A stretch of DNA of 64,000 nt from Lentzea xinjiangensis. GTDB taxonomy: Bacteria; Actinomycetota; Actinomycetes; Mycobacteriales; Pseudonocardiaceae. Shown here one piece after another: positions 43,810-53,330 of this stretch. The stretch is from positions 186,001-250,000 of the forward strand of contig NZ_FOFR01000002.1 of NCBI RefSeq assembly GCF_900110955.1, given 5' to 3'. Position numbers and translations under genes: made by a program. Below the pieces are notes generated by a model. It ran no database searches. It was not told the origin of the DNA and worked only from the letters and a program-made list of their open reading frames with translations. Each line of letters opens with the position of its first letter. Positions within the stretch are counted from its first letter, which is position 1.

Positions 43810-44810
43810 CCACCTCGGCCAGCGCGCCGGCGGCAGCACCGAGCACCACCGCTGTCGCCGCGCGGACCAAGGGTCTGCGCAAGGAGTACGGGAGCACGGT
43901 CGCCGTGGACCGCGTCGACCTGGAGCTGCCGGAAGGTGCCGTGCTCGGCATGCTCGGCCCCAACGGGTCGGGCAAGACGACCACCATCCGGATGCTGCTC
44001 GGGTTGGTCCGCCCCACGCAGGGGGAGATCGAGCTGCTCGGCACACCGTTGCCGGACGGCGCCGAGCAGGCGCTGCCGCACGTGGGCGCGCTGGTCGAGG
44101 GTCCGGGGTTCCACCCGTTCCTGAGCGGGCGGGAGAACCTCGTCCGCTGTGCCGCGTTCGAGCCGCTGCTGCCGAAGAAGCAGATCAAGCAGGCGGTGGA
44201 GGACGCGCTGGAACGCGTCGGGCTCGCCCAGGCGGCCCACCGCAGGTTCCGGGGGTACTCGCTCGGCATGAAGCAACGCCTCGGCCTCGCCGCGGCGTTG
44301 CTCGTGCCGCGCAAGCTGGTGGTGCTGGACGAGCCGACCAACGGCCTCGACCCGGCCGGCACCAGGGAGATCCGCAAGATCATCGCGGAGCTGCACGAGC
44401 AGGGCAGCACCGTCCTCGTCTCCAGCCACCTGCTGAGCGAGGTCGAGGCGACCTGCACGCACGTCGCGGTCCTGCACCGCGGGACCGTGGTGGCGCAGGG
44501 CGAGCTGACCGAGCTGCTGCAGGCGGGCGGCTCGGCGCTGCACGTGATCACCCCGGACGTCGAGACGGCGCTGAGCGCGCTGCGGCAGGCGAAGATCTCC
44601 GCCCGGCCGCTGGGCGACGGCCTGCGGGTCGAGCTCGCCGGCACGAGCGCGCCGCAGGTGATCGAGACGCTCGTCAAGGCGGGCGCCGGGGTCTACGAGG
44701 CGACGCGGTGGAAGACCGGTCTGGAGGAGCTGTTCGCCCGGCTCACCGAGGCCGAGGAGGCCGAGCGCGGGATGTCCGCCGTGGACACGCTGGACGGGGG
44801 TGCCCGATGA
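43806..44810 (+). CDS. ABC exporter ATP-binding protein
   Basis: A 334-residue CcmA/BcrA-type ATPase. Walker A GPNGSGKTTTIRMLLG, signature YSLGMKQRLGLAAALL and Walker B LVVLDEPTNGLDPAG, with a His switch in VLVSSHLLSEVEATC. The C-terminal ~90 residues are the usual accessory domain of drug- or bacteriocin-type exporters. It is coupled to both neighbours by GTGA/ATGA overlaps. With the permease it is likely an antibiotic or lipid exporter. Confidence 0.9.
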   Translation: MTTSASAPAAAPSTTAVAARTKGLRKEYGSTVAVDRVDLELPEGAVLGMLGPNGSGKTTTIRMLLGLVRPTQGEIELLGTPLPDGAEQALPHVGALVEGPGFHPFLSGRENLVRCAAFEPLLPKKQIKQAVEDALERVGLAQAAHRRFRGYSLGMKQRLGLAAALLVPRKLVVLDEPTNGLDPAGTREIRKIIAELHEQGSTVLVSSHLLSEVEATCTHVAVLHRGTVVAQGELTELLQAGGSALHVITPDVETALSALRQAKISARPLGDGLRVELAGTSAPQVIETLVKAGAGVYEATRWKTGLEELFARLTEAEEAERGMSAVDTLDGGAR

Positions 44811-45607
44811 TCACGCGTCAGCTCGGTTCCGAGGTGCGCTGGATGCTGCGCAGGCCGCGCACCCTCATCGGGTTGTTCGGCCTGGTCCTCGTGCCGATCG
44901 TGATCAGCTTCGGCATCTGGACCGCGGACGGCGACGGCGGTGGCCCGGGGATCGCCGCGATCCTGCGGGGCAACGGCATGGTCGTGCCGATCTTCACGTT
45001 GTTCCTGTCGCTCAACCTGCTGCTACCGCTGGTGGCGTCGATCTGGGCGGCGGACGGGCTCGCGGGCGAGGCGCAGCACGGCACGTTGCGCGGCCTGCTG
45101 GTGGCGCCGGTGTCCCGCGTGCGGCTGCTGTTCGTGAAGCTGTTCGGGCTCACCGCGATGTCGCTCTTCGCCGTCACGCTGATGGCGGTGGTCGGCATCA
45201 TCGCCGGCACCGCGTTCCTCGGCAACGACGGCATGATGACGCTCTCCGGCACCACCCTCACGACGGCGGAAGGCCTGCTGCGCATCGCTTTCTTCGTCGT
45301 GCTGGTGACGTTCCAGATGGTGGCGGTCGGCGCGGTCGCCCTCGCCGTCTCGGCGACCACCGAGCACCCGCTGGTGGTGCAGGCGGCGACGATGACGTCG
45401 ATCATCGTGTTCCAGGTGCTGGGGCAGTTCTCGTCGCTCGACTGGCTGCACCCGTTCCTGATCACCACGGGCTTCCCCGGCCTGGTGGACGTGATGCGGG
45501 ACCCGATCCCGTTCGACCAGATCTCAGACAGCACGCTGCTCGCCGGCTGCTACCTGCTGATCGGCACCGGTCTCGCGGCGATCCGCCTGGTGACCAAGGA
45601 CAGCTAG
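44807..45607 (+). CDS. ABC exporter permease (ABC-2 type)
   Basis: A 266-residue membrane protein with about six helices (LIGLFGLVLVPIVISFGIW; VVPIFTLFLSLNLLLPLVAS). The motif DGLAGEAQHGTLRGLLVAPVSR is the ABC-2 permease hallmark coupling loop. It ends in a CTAG shared with the convergent SDR stop. The substrate is unknown. It completes the LolA-like/ATPase/permease operon. Confidence 0.88.
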   Translation: MITRQLGSEVRWMLRRPRTLIGLFGLVLVPIVISFGIWTADGDGGGPGIAAILRGNGMVVPIFTLFLSLNLLLPLVASIWAADGLAGEAQHGTLRGLLVAPVSRVRLLFVKLFGLTAMSLFAVTLMAVVGIIAGTAFLGNDGMMTLSGTTLTTAEGLLRIAFFVVLVTFQMVAVGAVALAVSATTEHPLVVQAATMTSIIVFQVLGQFSSLDWLHPFLITTGFPGLVDVMRDPIPFDQISDSTLLAGCYLLIGTGLAAIRLVTKDS

Positions 45608-46374
45608 CGCCGGAAGCCGCCCTCGCTGTCGATCACCTGACCGGTGATCCACTCGGCGTCGTCGGTGCAGAGCCAGGAGATCAGCCGGGCGGCGTCGTCC
45701 GGCTGACCCCAGCGCTTCAACGGCATCCGCTCGGTCACGAAGTCCGCGAGCTCCGGTCCGGCCCACCCCGTGTCGGTCGGACCGGGGTTCACGGCGTTGA
45801 CGGTGATGCCCCGCTCCGCGAGCTGGTGCGACAACGTCGCCACGATCGCGGACAGAGCGCCCTTCGACGCCGCGTACGCCACCTCGCCGGGCATCGGCCC
45901 GAGGTTCTGCCCGGACGTCAGGAACACGATCCGGCCGCCGCGACTGCCCTCCCACCGCCGGGCAAACGCTTGCGCCAGCAGGATGGACGACCGCGCGTTC
46001 ACCGCGTAGTGCGCGTCGAGCATCGCCGCGTCCAGCTCGCCGAGAGCGCCGTCGAACCCGCTGCGCGCGTGGTTGCAGACCAGGGCGTCGATCCGCCCGT
46101 ACGTCTCGACGACCGCGTCGACCAGCGCGTCCGGCGCGCCGGGGTCGGCGAGGTCGGCCCCGGCGTGCTCGACCCGTGGCCCGAGGCCCGCGATCACCTC
46201 GTCGATCGAGTCGGCGCCCCAGTCCTGCGCGGCGTCGTGCGGAACGTGGTGCTGCACGAACAGCCCGGCTCCCAGCCCCGCCAGCCGCGACGCGATGGCG
46301 TATCCGATGCCCCGCCGCCTGCTCACACCCGTGACCAGTGCGACCCGTCCCGCCAGTGGTTCCACGGAGATCAT
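45604..46374 (-). CDS. Short-chain dehydrogenase/reductase in the thiamine operon
   Basis: A 256-residue SDR. The cofactor site is VALVTGVSRRRGIGYAIA, the NxAG-equivalent is CNHARSGFDG, and the catalytic Tyr-x3-Lys is in YAASKGALSAIV; Ser lies in VFLTSGQNLG. The end DSEGGFRR resembles 3-ketoacyl reductase-type SDRs. It starts inside the stop of the ABC ATPase (ATGA) and so is the fourth gene of the TPP-riboswitch operon. The SDR substrate and its link to thiamine are unknown. Confidence 0.85.
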   Translation of the reverse strand: MISVEPLAGRVALVTGVSRRRGIGYAIASRLAGLGAGLFVQHHVPHDAAQDWGADSIDEVIAGLGPRVEHAGADLADPGAPDALVDAVVETYGRIDALVCNHARSGFDGALGELDAAMLDAHYAVNARSSILLAQAFARRWEGSRGGRIVFLTSGQNLGPMPGEVAYAASKGALSAIVATLSHQLAERGITVNAVNPGPTDTGWAGPELADFVTERMPLKRWGQPDDAARLISWLCTDDAEWITGQVIDSEGGFRR

Positions 46375-47327
46375 TCTCCGCCGACGCGCGCCACCCCGTC
46401 CAGGTCGACCGCGAGGCGCACCCGGTCGCCGACGGACACCGGCCCGACGGCCTCGTACTCCTCGCCGTCGATGTCCACGAGCAGCCGCACGTGGTCGCGC
46501 CGGTGCACCCGCTCCAGCACGGTGCCCTCCAGCGGGCCGGCCGGGTCGACGCGCAACGCCGTGGCGCGCAGGCCGACCCGGCCCACGGGCAGCCCCACGA
46601 ACGAGCCGGGCACGAACTTGTTGCACCCCAGGAACTTCGCCGTCTCCACGTCGACCGGCGACGACCACACCTCCGCCGGCGGCCCGACCTGCACGACCCG
46701 GCCGCGGGACATGATCGCGACCCGGTCGGCCAGCGTGAACGCCTCGTCGTGGTCGTGCGTCACGACCAGCGCGGTCGTCGACGCCTCCCGCAGCAACCGC
46801 GCGAGGTCCACCGCGAGCTGCTCGCGCAACGCCCGGTCCAGCGCCGACAGCGGCTCGTCCAGCAGCAGCAACCGCGGCGACGGCGCGAGTGCCCGTGCCA
46901 GCGCCACCCGCTGCTGCTCGCCACCGGAGAGCTGGGTCACCCGCCGCTGGGCGTAGCCCTCCAGCCCGACGAGCTCCAGCAGCGCCAGCACCCGCTTGTC
47001 CCGCTCCTCGCGGTCCACCCGGCGCATCCGCAGCCCGAACGCCACGTTCCCCGCGACCGACCGGTGCGGGAAGAGCTGGCCGTCCTGGAAGACCAGGCCG
47101 AACTCGCGCCGGTGCACCGGCACCCCGGCCAGGTCCGACGAGTCCCAGGCGACCGACCCCGACGACGGCTGCTCCAGTCCCGCGATCGTGCGCAGCAACG
47201 TCGACTTCCCGCACCCCGACGGCCCGAGCAGCGCCACGACCTCGCCGTCCGCCACCGTGAGCGACACGTCCGACACCGCGGCGGTCCGCCCGTACCGGAC
47301 GGTGACCGAGTCCAGCTCCAGCGCCAT
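46371..47327 (-). CDS. thiQ: Thiamine/iron-type ABC importer ATPase
   Basis: A 318-residue ATPase. Walker A GPSGCGKSTLLRTIAG, signature LSGGEQQRVALARALA, Walker B RLLLLDEPLSALD and His loop VVTHDHDEAFTLADR. The C-terminal TOBE-like part (VGRVGLRATALRVDPAGP) is of the FbpC/CysA type. The TPP riboswitch at the operon head points to thiamine or a precursor rather than iron. It is coupled to the permease by TGATG. Confidence 0.85.
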   Translation of the reverse strand: MALELDSVTVRYGRTAAVSDVSLTVADGEVVALLGPSGCGKSTLLRTIAGLEQPSSGSVAWDSSDLAGVPVHRREFGLVFQDGQLFPHRSVAGNVAFGLRMRRVDREERDKRVLALLELVGLEGYAQRRVTQLSGGEQQRVALARALAPSPRLLLLDEPLSALDRALREQLAVDLARLLREASTTALVVTHDHDEAFTLADRVAIMSRGRVVQVGPPAEVWSSPVDVETAKFLGCNKFVPGSFVGLPVGRVGLRATALRVDPAGPLEGTVLERVHRRDHVRLLVDIDGEEYEAVGPVSVGDRVRLAVDLDGVARVGGE

Positions 47328-48934
47328 CAGAACTCCCCGCTGCTCGGCACGCGCAACCGCTCGATCAGCAGCACGCACCCGACCGTGACGACCATGAGCA
47401 GCGCGCACGCCGCGTAGGCCATCTGGCTGTTCAACTCACCAGGCCGCGACATCAGCCGCGCGATCACCACCGGCAGCGTCGGCGCGTCCGGCCGCGCGAG
47501 GAAGCTCGTCGCCCCGAACTCCCCCAGCGCCACCACGTACCCGAACCCGGCCGCCGCCACCAGCGACCGCCCGGTCAGCGGCAGGTCGACCTCGCGCCAC
47601 ACGCGCCACGGCGAGGCGCCCAGCGTCGCCGCCGCCTGCCGCAGGCGTTCGTCGACCGCCCGCAGCACCGGCAGCACCATCCGCACGATCAACGGTGTCA
47701 CCACCAGGGCCTGCGCCAGCGGCACGAGCAGCGGCGACGTGCGGAAGTCGCCGGGCAACGCGTCCATCGTGATCAGGTAGCCGAACCCCACGGTCACCGC
47801 GGAGACCCCGAGCGGCAGCATCAGCGCGGTGTCGAGCACCTCGGCGATCCGTGCGCCGGAGCGCCGCAACCCGACCAGCACCACCGCCGAGAACACCCCG
47901 ACGACCAGCGCCACGAGGGTGGCGTCGAACGCCGTCCGCAGCGAGTTCACCGCGGCGTCGATCCCGGTCACCGCGAGCGTCCCGCGCTCTCCCCTGGTCG
48001 CCAGCGCCGCGTACCCGGCGAAGCTCCACCCGTCCCGGGTCGACAGCGACCGCGTGACCAGCCCGACGACCGGCGTCAGCAGCGCCACCACGACGAGGCC
48101 GGCCGCGGCGACGACGACCCGCTCACCGCCGGACGGCCGGCGCGCCAGCTCCTCCCTGCCGCGCAACGACAACGCGGTCTCCCGGCGGCGCCGGGCCAGT
48201 GCCCCCAGCACCAGGACCGCCAGCACGGCGAGGAACTGCAGCAGCGACAGCGCCGCCGCCCCGGACAGGTCGAACAGCTCGACCGTCCGCAGGTAGATCT
48301 CGGTCTCCAGGGTCCGGTACCGCGACCCGCCCAGCACCAGCACGACACCGAAGCTCGTGGCGCAGAACAGGAACACCACCGCCGCGGCCGACCCGACCGC
48401 CGGTGCCAGCGCGGGCAGCACCACCGACAGGAACGCCCGCGGCCGGGACGCGCCCAGGGCACGGGCCGCGTCCTCGGCCCGCCGGTCCGTGTGCGCCCAC
48501 AGCCCGCCCACGGTCCGCGCGACCACGGCGACGTTGAAGAACGCGTTGGCGAGCACGATCGGCAGCACCCCGCCGTCCGGCCAGAACGTCCGGAACGCGA
48601 GGCCCACCACCACGGTCGGCAGCACGAACGGCACCATCACCGCGGCCCTGACCAGACCGAGCCCGCGGATCCGGCACCGGGCCAGCACGAACGCGACCGG
48701 CAGACCGGCGACGACCGCCACGACCGTCGACGCCGCCGCCTGCCCCAGCGTGAACCCGACCAGTTCCCAGGTGTCCCCGGCGACCAGCGCGCCGGCCACG
48801 CCGCCCTCGCGCAGCCCGAGCGACACGATCGCCAGGACGGGCCAGGCGAAGAACAACCCCAGGAAGGCCAGCGGCAGCAGTGCCGCAGCCGACCACCCGG
48901 TGCGGGACCTCAGCCCTGCACGAGCTTGCGCCAC
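47327..48934 (-). CDS. thiP: Thiamine-type ABC importer permease, fused dimer
   Basis: A 535-residue permease with two homologous halves, each with a MetI-type core. EAA loops are EDAARALGASRPRAFLSVVLPALAP and RQAAATLGASPWRVWREVDLPLTG. ThiP/FbpB-type importers use such a duplicated single chain. The GTG at 48934 overlaps thiB codons by 25 bp. It transports its ligand across the inner membrane. Confidence 0.87.
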   Translation of the reverse strand: MAQARAGLRSRTGWSAAALLPLAFLGLFFAWPVLAIVSLGLREGGVAGALVAGDTWELVGFTLGQAAASTVVAVVAGLPVAFVLARCRIRGLGLVRAAVMVPFVLPTVVVGLAFRTFWPDGGVLPIVLANAFFNVAVVARTVGGLWAHTDRRAEDAARALGASRPRAFLSVVLPALAPAVGSAAAVVFLFCATSFGVVLVLGGSRYRTLETEIYLRTVELFDLSGAAALSLLQFLAVLAVLVLGALARRRRETALSLRGREELARRPSGGERVVVAAAGLVVVALLTPVVGLVTRSLSTRDGWSFAGYAALATRGERGTLAVTGIDAAVNSLRTAFDATLVALVVGVFSAVVLVGLRRSGARIAEVLDTALMLPLGVSAVTVGFGYLITMDALPGDFRTSPLLVPLAQALVVTPLIVRMVLPVLRAVDERLRQAAATLGASPWRVWREVDLPLTGRSLVAAAGFGYVVALGEFGATSFLARPDAPTLPVVIARLMSRPGELNSQMAYAACALLMVVTVGCVLLIERLRVPSSGEF

Positions 48935-49908
48935 TGCTCAACCCAGGCTTCGCGGTTGTCCTTGACCTTGTCCGCGGGCAGGGTCTGGGGGTTCGGCGGC
49001 AGCGGCGCGTCCTTGGCCCACGACTCGGGCAGCGCGACGCCCTCCCGCGACGGGTAGACGTACATCTGCTCGGCCACCTGGGCCTGGAACTGCTCGCCCA
49101 GCAGGAAGTCCAGCACCTTCCTCGCGTCCTCGGGGTTCTTGGCCCCCGACAGCACACCCGCGTACTCGACCTGGCGGTAGCAGGTGTCGAGCACCGCCTT
49201 GGTCTTGCCGCCCTCGGCGGACGGCGACGACGCGTACGAGACGACGATCGGCCGGTCGCCCTTCGTGGCGGAGAACTCCTGGTTGTAGGCCTCTTCCCAG
49301 CCGCTCACGACCTTGACGCCGTTGGCCTTGAGCTTGGTCCAGTAGTCCTGCCAGCCGTTCTCGCCGAACTTCGCGATCGTGCCGAGCAGGAACGCGAGCC
49401 CCGGCGAGGAGGTGGCCGGGTTCTCGACGACCAGCTTGTCCTTGAACCTCGGGTCGGTGAGGTCCTCGTACGAGGCCGGCTCGACACCGCCGAGCTTGGC
49501 CGGGTCGATGTTGAGGCACACGTCACCGACGTCGACGGCGTGCAGCCGGCCCGTGGCGTCGACCTGGTACCGCTGGGCGCCCTTGGCGGCCTCCGGCGAG
49601 GCGTACTCGGCGAACACGCCCTCCGACAGCGCCCGGGAGGCGAACGTCGAGTCGACGCCGAACGCCACGTCGCCAATCGGGTTGGCCTTGGTCAGCACCA
49701 GCTTGTTCGTCAGCTCGCCCGCGTCACCGCTCGCGATCTGCTTGACGGTGATCCCGGAGGACTTCCGGAACTCCTCCAGCACCTCGGGCTTCACCGCGAA
49801 CGAGTCGTGCGTCACCAGCGCGACCTCGCGCGACTGCGGCGCGGTCGAGGTGCCGGCCGAACACCCCGCCAGCACCAGAGCAGCGCAAACAGCGAAAATC
49901 CTTCTCAC
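48910..49908 (-). CDS. thiB: Thiamine-binding lipoprotein (ThiB-like)
   Basis: A 332-residue lipoprotein. The signal peptide ends in LVLAGCSAG, then a ThiB/TbpA-like fold follows: EVALVTHDSFAVKPEVLEEF, ADVAFGVD-like IGDVAFGVDSTFASRAL, and EFSATKGDRPIVVSYASSPS. GAGAGG lies 6 nt before the GTG at 49908. The TPP riboswitch ends just upstream, which makes thiamine the best guess for the ligand over other organic cofactors. Confidence 0.87.
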   Translation of the reverse strand: MRRIFAVCAALVLAGCSAGTSTAPQSREVALVTHDSFAVKPEVLEEFRKSSGITVKQIASGDAGELTNKLVLTKANPIGDVAFGVDSTFASRALSEGVFAEYASPEAAKGAQRYQVDATGRLHAVDVGDVCLNIDPAKLGGVEPASYEDLTDPRFKDKLVVENPATSSPGLAFLLGTIAKFGENGWQDYWTKLKANGVKVVSGWEEAYNQEFSATKGDRPIVVSYASSPSAEGGKTKAVLDTCYRQVEYAGVLSGAKNPEDARKVLDFLLGEQFQAQVAEQMYVYPSREGVALPESWAKDAPLPPNPQTLPADKVKDNREAWVEQWRKLVQG

Positions 49909-49912
49909 GTCA

Positions 49913-50006
49913 AACCTCTCCCTACGCCGGTATGACCCGGATCAGGTGGACGGTCGAGGGCTTGCGAGCCCTCCTCTCAGCCCGGCGCTTCACCGGACTC
50001 CCGTGG
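49913..50006 (-). ncRNA. TPP (thiamine pyrophosphate) riboswitch
   Basis: On the minus strand the conserved THI-box elements are clear. GCCGGGCTGAGAG (pyrimidine-binding side), then a variable GAGGGCTCGCAAGCCCTC hairpin, then CACCTGATCCGGGTCATACC and GGCGTAGGGAG follow. It ends a few bases before the thiB ribosome site, so it probably controls translation of the thiB-thiP-thiQ-SDR operon when TPP is bound. Confidence 0.95.
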
Positions 50007-50046
50007 CGAACGCGCAGCCTACGTGACGTGGTGGGACCATCAGGAC

Positions 50047-50340
50047 ATGGCCGAGCTGTTGAGCGACGATCAGTTGGACCACGTGCTGCCGACCCTCCCC
50101 GGCTGGTGCCCCCAGGACGCGGCACTGGTGAAGACGGTGGAGCTGGCGAGCTTCTCGAAGGCGATCGCGGTGGTGAACCGGGTCGCGGAGATCGCGGAGA
50201 ACGACAACCACCACCCGGACATCGACATCCGGTACAAGACACTGACGTTCCGCCTGAGCACGCACTACAAGGGAGGGATCACCGCGCTCGACGTGTCGCT
50301 CGCCGAGGAGATCGACGGGGTCCTGGACGCGATGCGCTGA
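50047..50340 (+). CDS. phhB: Pterin-4a-carbinolamine dehydratase
   Basis: A 97-residue PCD/DCoH-fold protein. The active-site signature NDNHHPDIDIRYKTLTFRLSTH gives the His-His and later His residues. It recycles the pterin cofactor of aromatic hydroxylases, or in actinobacteria may have another pterin role. It is divergent from the TPP riboswitch operon and convergent with the PimE-like gene 7 bp away, the pairing seen in mycobacteria (Rv1159-Rv1159A). Confidence 0.92.
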   Translation: MAELLSDDQLDHVLPTLPGWCPQDAALVKTVELASFSKAIAVVNRVAEIAENDNHHPDIDIRYKTLTFRLSTHYKGGITALDVSLAEEIDGVLDAMR

Positions 50341-50347
50341 TCCGGCC

Positions 50348-51562
50348 TCAGCCGGCGACCCGGCTGGGCCTGCCGTCGGCGGCGCCCTCGTCGCCCACCG
50401 GTGGACCGCCCGCCGCGCGCCTGGTCGCGAGCCCGATCGCGACGAGCGTGAGCGCGCCCGCGGCCGGATAGCCCCAGCCGAGCACCACGAAGTACCAGGG
50501 GCGCGGGAAGTCCCAGATGTTCGGCTGGGCGAGCAGCAGGAACGAGATCAGGTAGCCGCCGGTCAGCACCACCCACAGCCCGGCGGTGATCTTGCACAGC
50601 AGGTGTCCGCCCTCGTGGACGAGCCACAGCAGGGCGGGCACCATCCACACCCAGTGGTGGCTCCACGAGATCGGCGAGACCAGCAGGCCGAGCATCTGCA
50701 CGCTGATGATCAGCGCCAGCGCGTCCCTGGTCCTGCTGACCGCGAACCACGTCAGCGCGGCCGCGACGAGCACGGCGACGATGTAGATCGGCCCGGTCTT
50801 CACGTCGAAGCCGACCGTGCGGCTCAACGCCCCGCGCAGGGACTGGTTGATCGCACTGCCGACCGGCCCGACCCGGCTCGCGTCACCGAGCAGCTCGAAC
50901 CAGAACTTGTCGGACTGCGACGGCGAGATCGCCCAGCCGATGCCGTACACGGCCACAAAGGCGACGAACGACCACACCGCGGCCATCCACCGCCGCTGGA
51001 GCAGGAAGTACAGCCCGGAGATCGCGGGCGTGAGCTTGATGCCCGCGGTGAAACCGACGCCGGCGCCACCGGCCCAGTCGCGCGCACTGGCGAGCGTGCC
51101 GATCAGGATCGCCGCCAGCACCAGGTTGATCTGGCCGTAGTTGAGCGTCGTGCGCACCGGCTCGATCCAGAGCACCAGCGCGGTCCACATCATCGCGCGG
51201 CGCGGGTCGGGCAGCTTGAGCAACTTCAGGCTGGTGCGCACGATGTAGTACAAACAGCCCAGGCAGATGAGCTGCCAGACCCAGCGCGACGCCTCCCACG
51301 GGATCCAGCTCATCGGCGTGAAGATCGCGGCGGCGAACGGCGGGTAGGTGAACGGCAGCGGGAACACGTCCGCGTACTGGTCGAGCCGCCACTCGTAGAG
51401 GTCGCCGGAGAACAGGTGCGGCGATCCGTTGCGGTAGACCAGCAGGTCGATCATGGTCATCTTCGTCTGGAAGGCGACCATGAACAGGTGCCCGACGACC
51501 GACAGAGCGAGCAGCCACGGCGCTACGGAGAGCACACGCGCTTCCACAGCACGGAGTTTCAC
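50348..51562 (-). CDS. GT87-family mannosyltransferase (PimE-like)
   Basis: A ~404-residue membrane glycosyltransferase of the GT-C fold. About nine or ten helices; the first extracytoplasmic loop holds the catalytic Asp in MIDLLVYRNGSPHLFSG, and FPLPFTYPPFAAAIFTPMSW is a GT87 block. PimE adds mannose from polyprenyl-phosphomannose in PIM synthesis in mycobacteria. Gene order with phhB agrees with that identity, but the acceptor here may differ. I chose the GTG at 51562; an ATG at 51613 is possible. Confidence 0.8.
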   Translation of the reverse strand: MKLRAVEARVLSVAPWLLALSVVGHLFMVAFQTKMTMIDLLVYRNGSPHLFSGDLYEWRLDQYADVFPLPFTYPPFAAAIFTPMSWIPWEASRWVWQLICLGCLYYIVRTSLKLLKLPDPRRAMMWTALVLWIEPVRTTLNYGQINLVLAAILIGTLASARDWAGGAGVGFTAGIKLTPAISGLYFLLQRRWMAAVWSFVAFVAVYGIGWAISPSQSDKFWFELLGDASRVGPVGSAINQSLRGALSRTVGFDVKTGPIYIVAVLVAAALTWFAVSRTRDALALIISVQMLGLLVSPISWSHHWVWMVPALLWLVHEGGHLLCKITAGLWVVLTGGYLISFLLLAQPNIWDFPRPWYFVVLGWGYPAAGALTLVAIGLATRRAAGGPPVGDEGAADGRPSRVAG

Positions 51563-51648
51563 CCCGAAAACGTTACCCGAGGCAACTTTTGGGGGTACCC
51601 GAGCGTCATCCACTCGGGAGATCGCGTCAAAGGAGAGCTTTTCCAGTC

Positions 51649-51750
51649 ATGTCTGCTGATGTCATCGTTGCCGTTGTCGCTGCTCTGGCCATGCTGGGTG
51701 TCGCGTTCGGCGTGTTCGCCGCCGCCGCCCGCGCCAAGAACAGCTTGTGA
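51649..51750 (+). CDS. 33-residue single-helix membrane peptide
   Basis: MSADVIVAVVAALAMLGVAF, then GVFAAAARAKNSL. One transmembrane helix fills most of the peptide and the last residues are basic. AAAGGAGAG lies 11-13 nt upstream, and a perfect 16-bp-stem terminator begins 18 bp after the stop. A gene framed by its own ribosome site and terminator is probably translated. No family is recognised. It lies divergent to the PimE-like gene. Confidence 0.6.
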   Translation: MSADVIVAVVAALAMLGVAFGVFAAAARAKNSL

Positions 51751-51767
51751 GCGTTGAGGCGCAAGCA

Positions 51768-51802
51768 AAGGGGGGAGCCTCCACTGTGGAGGCTCCCCCC
51801 TT
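51768..51802. terminator. Bidirectional-type terminator, perfect 16-bp stem
   Basis: AAGGGGGGAGCCTCCA (51768-51783) pairs fully with TGGAGGCTCCCCCCTT (51787-51802) around a CTG loop. It lies between the 33-residue gene and the convergent 51-residue gene and can serve both. Confidence 0.85.
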
Positions 51803-51829
51803 CGGCGTTGTCACCGAGGTGGCGCTGGA

Positions 51830-51985
51830 TCAGAAGTAGTGCGCGCGCCCACCGACCGGCTTGCCCACGGCACCCAGGACGGCGAGGATCGCGCCGATCA
51901 CCAGGAGCACCACGCCCAGCGTCGTCAGGATGCTGATACCAGCCAGCCAACCGACGACGAGCAGAATCAGACCGAGGACGATCAT
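51830..51985 (-). CDS. DUF6131-like small hydrophobic protein
   Basis: A 51-residue protein with two hydrophobic helices: MIVLGLILLVVGWLAG and TLGVVLLVIGAILAVLGAV, ending GKPVGGRAHYF. GGAGG lies 5 nt before the ATG at 51985. The length and the GRAHYF-type end match small actinobacterial membrane proteins (DUF6131). Function unknown. Confidence 0.75.
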   Translation of the reverse strand: MIVLGLILLVVGWLAGISILTTLGVVLLVIGAILAVLGAVGKPVGGRAHYF

Positions 51986-52170
51986 TCCAACCTCCAGGTG
52001 GGGAATCCTGGACTCTGGATACCCGACATACGTCGGTACAAACCTGATCCCTCAGGAATCTGATCGGCGACAAGCATTGGGGGCCAATGATTATCGCGTC
52101 TTCGGCACCTGTCGCGCGGAGTGCTTCCGCGAGCGCGGGGAGTGACCGGGCCCTCCCCGCCGCGCGGTGC

Positions 52171-53250
<1,080 letters not shown>

Positions 53251-53330
53251 GAGCGACGAGTCTACGGCAGCCGACGGTGGTGTCCGATTTCCGCGAGCCA
53301 TTGCCCGTTGCCGCTGGCAGGATCGTTGGC

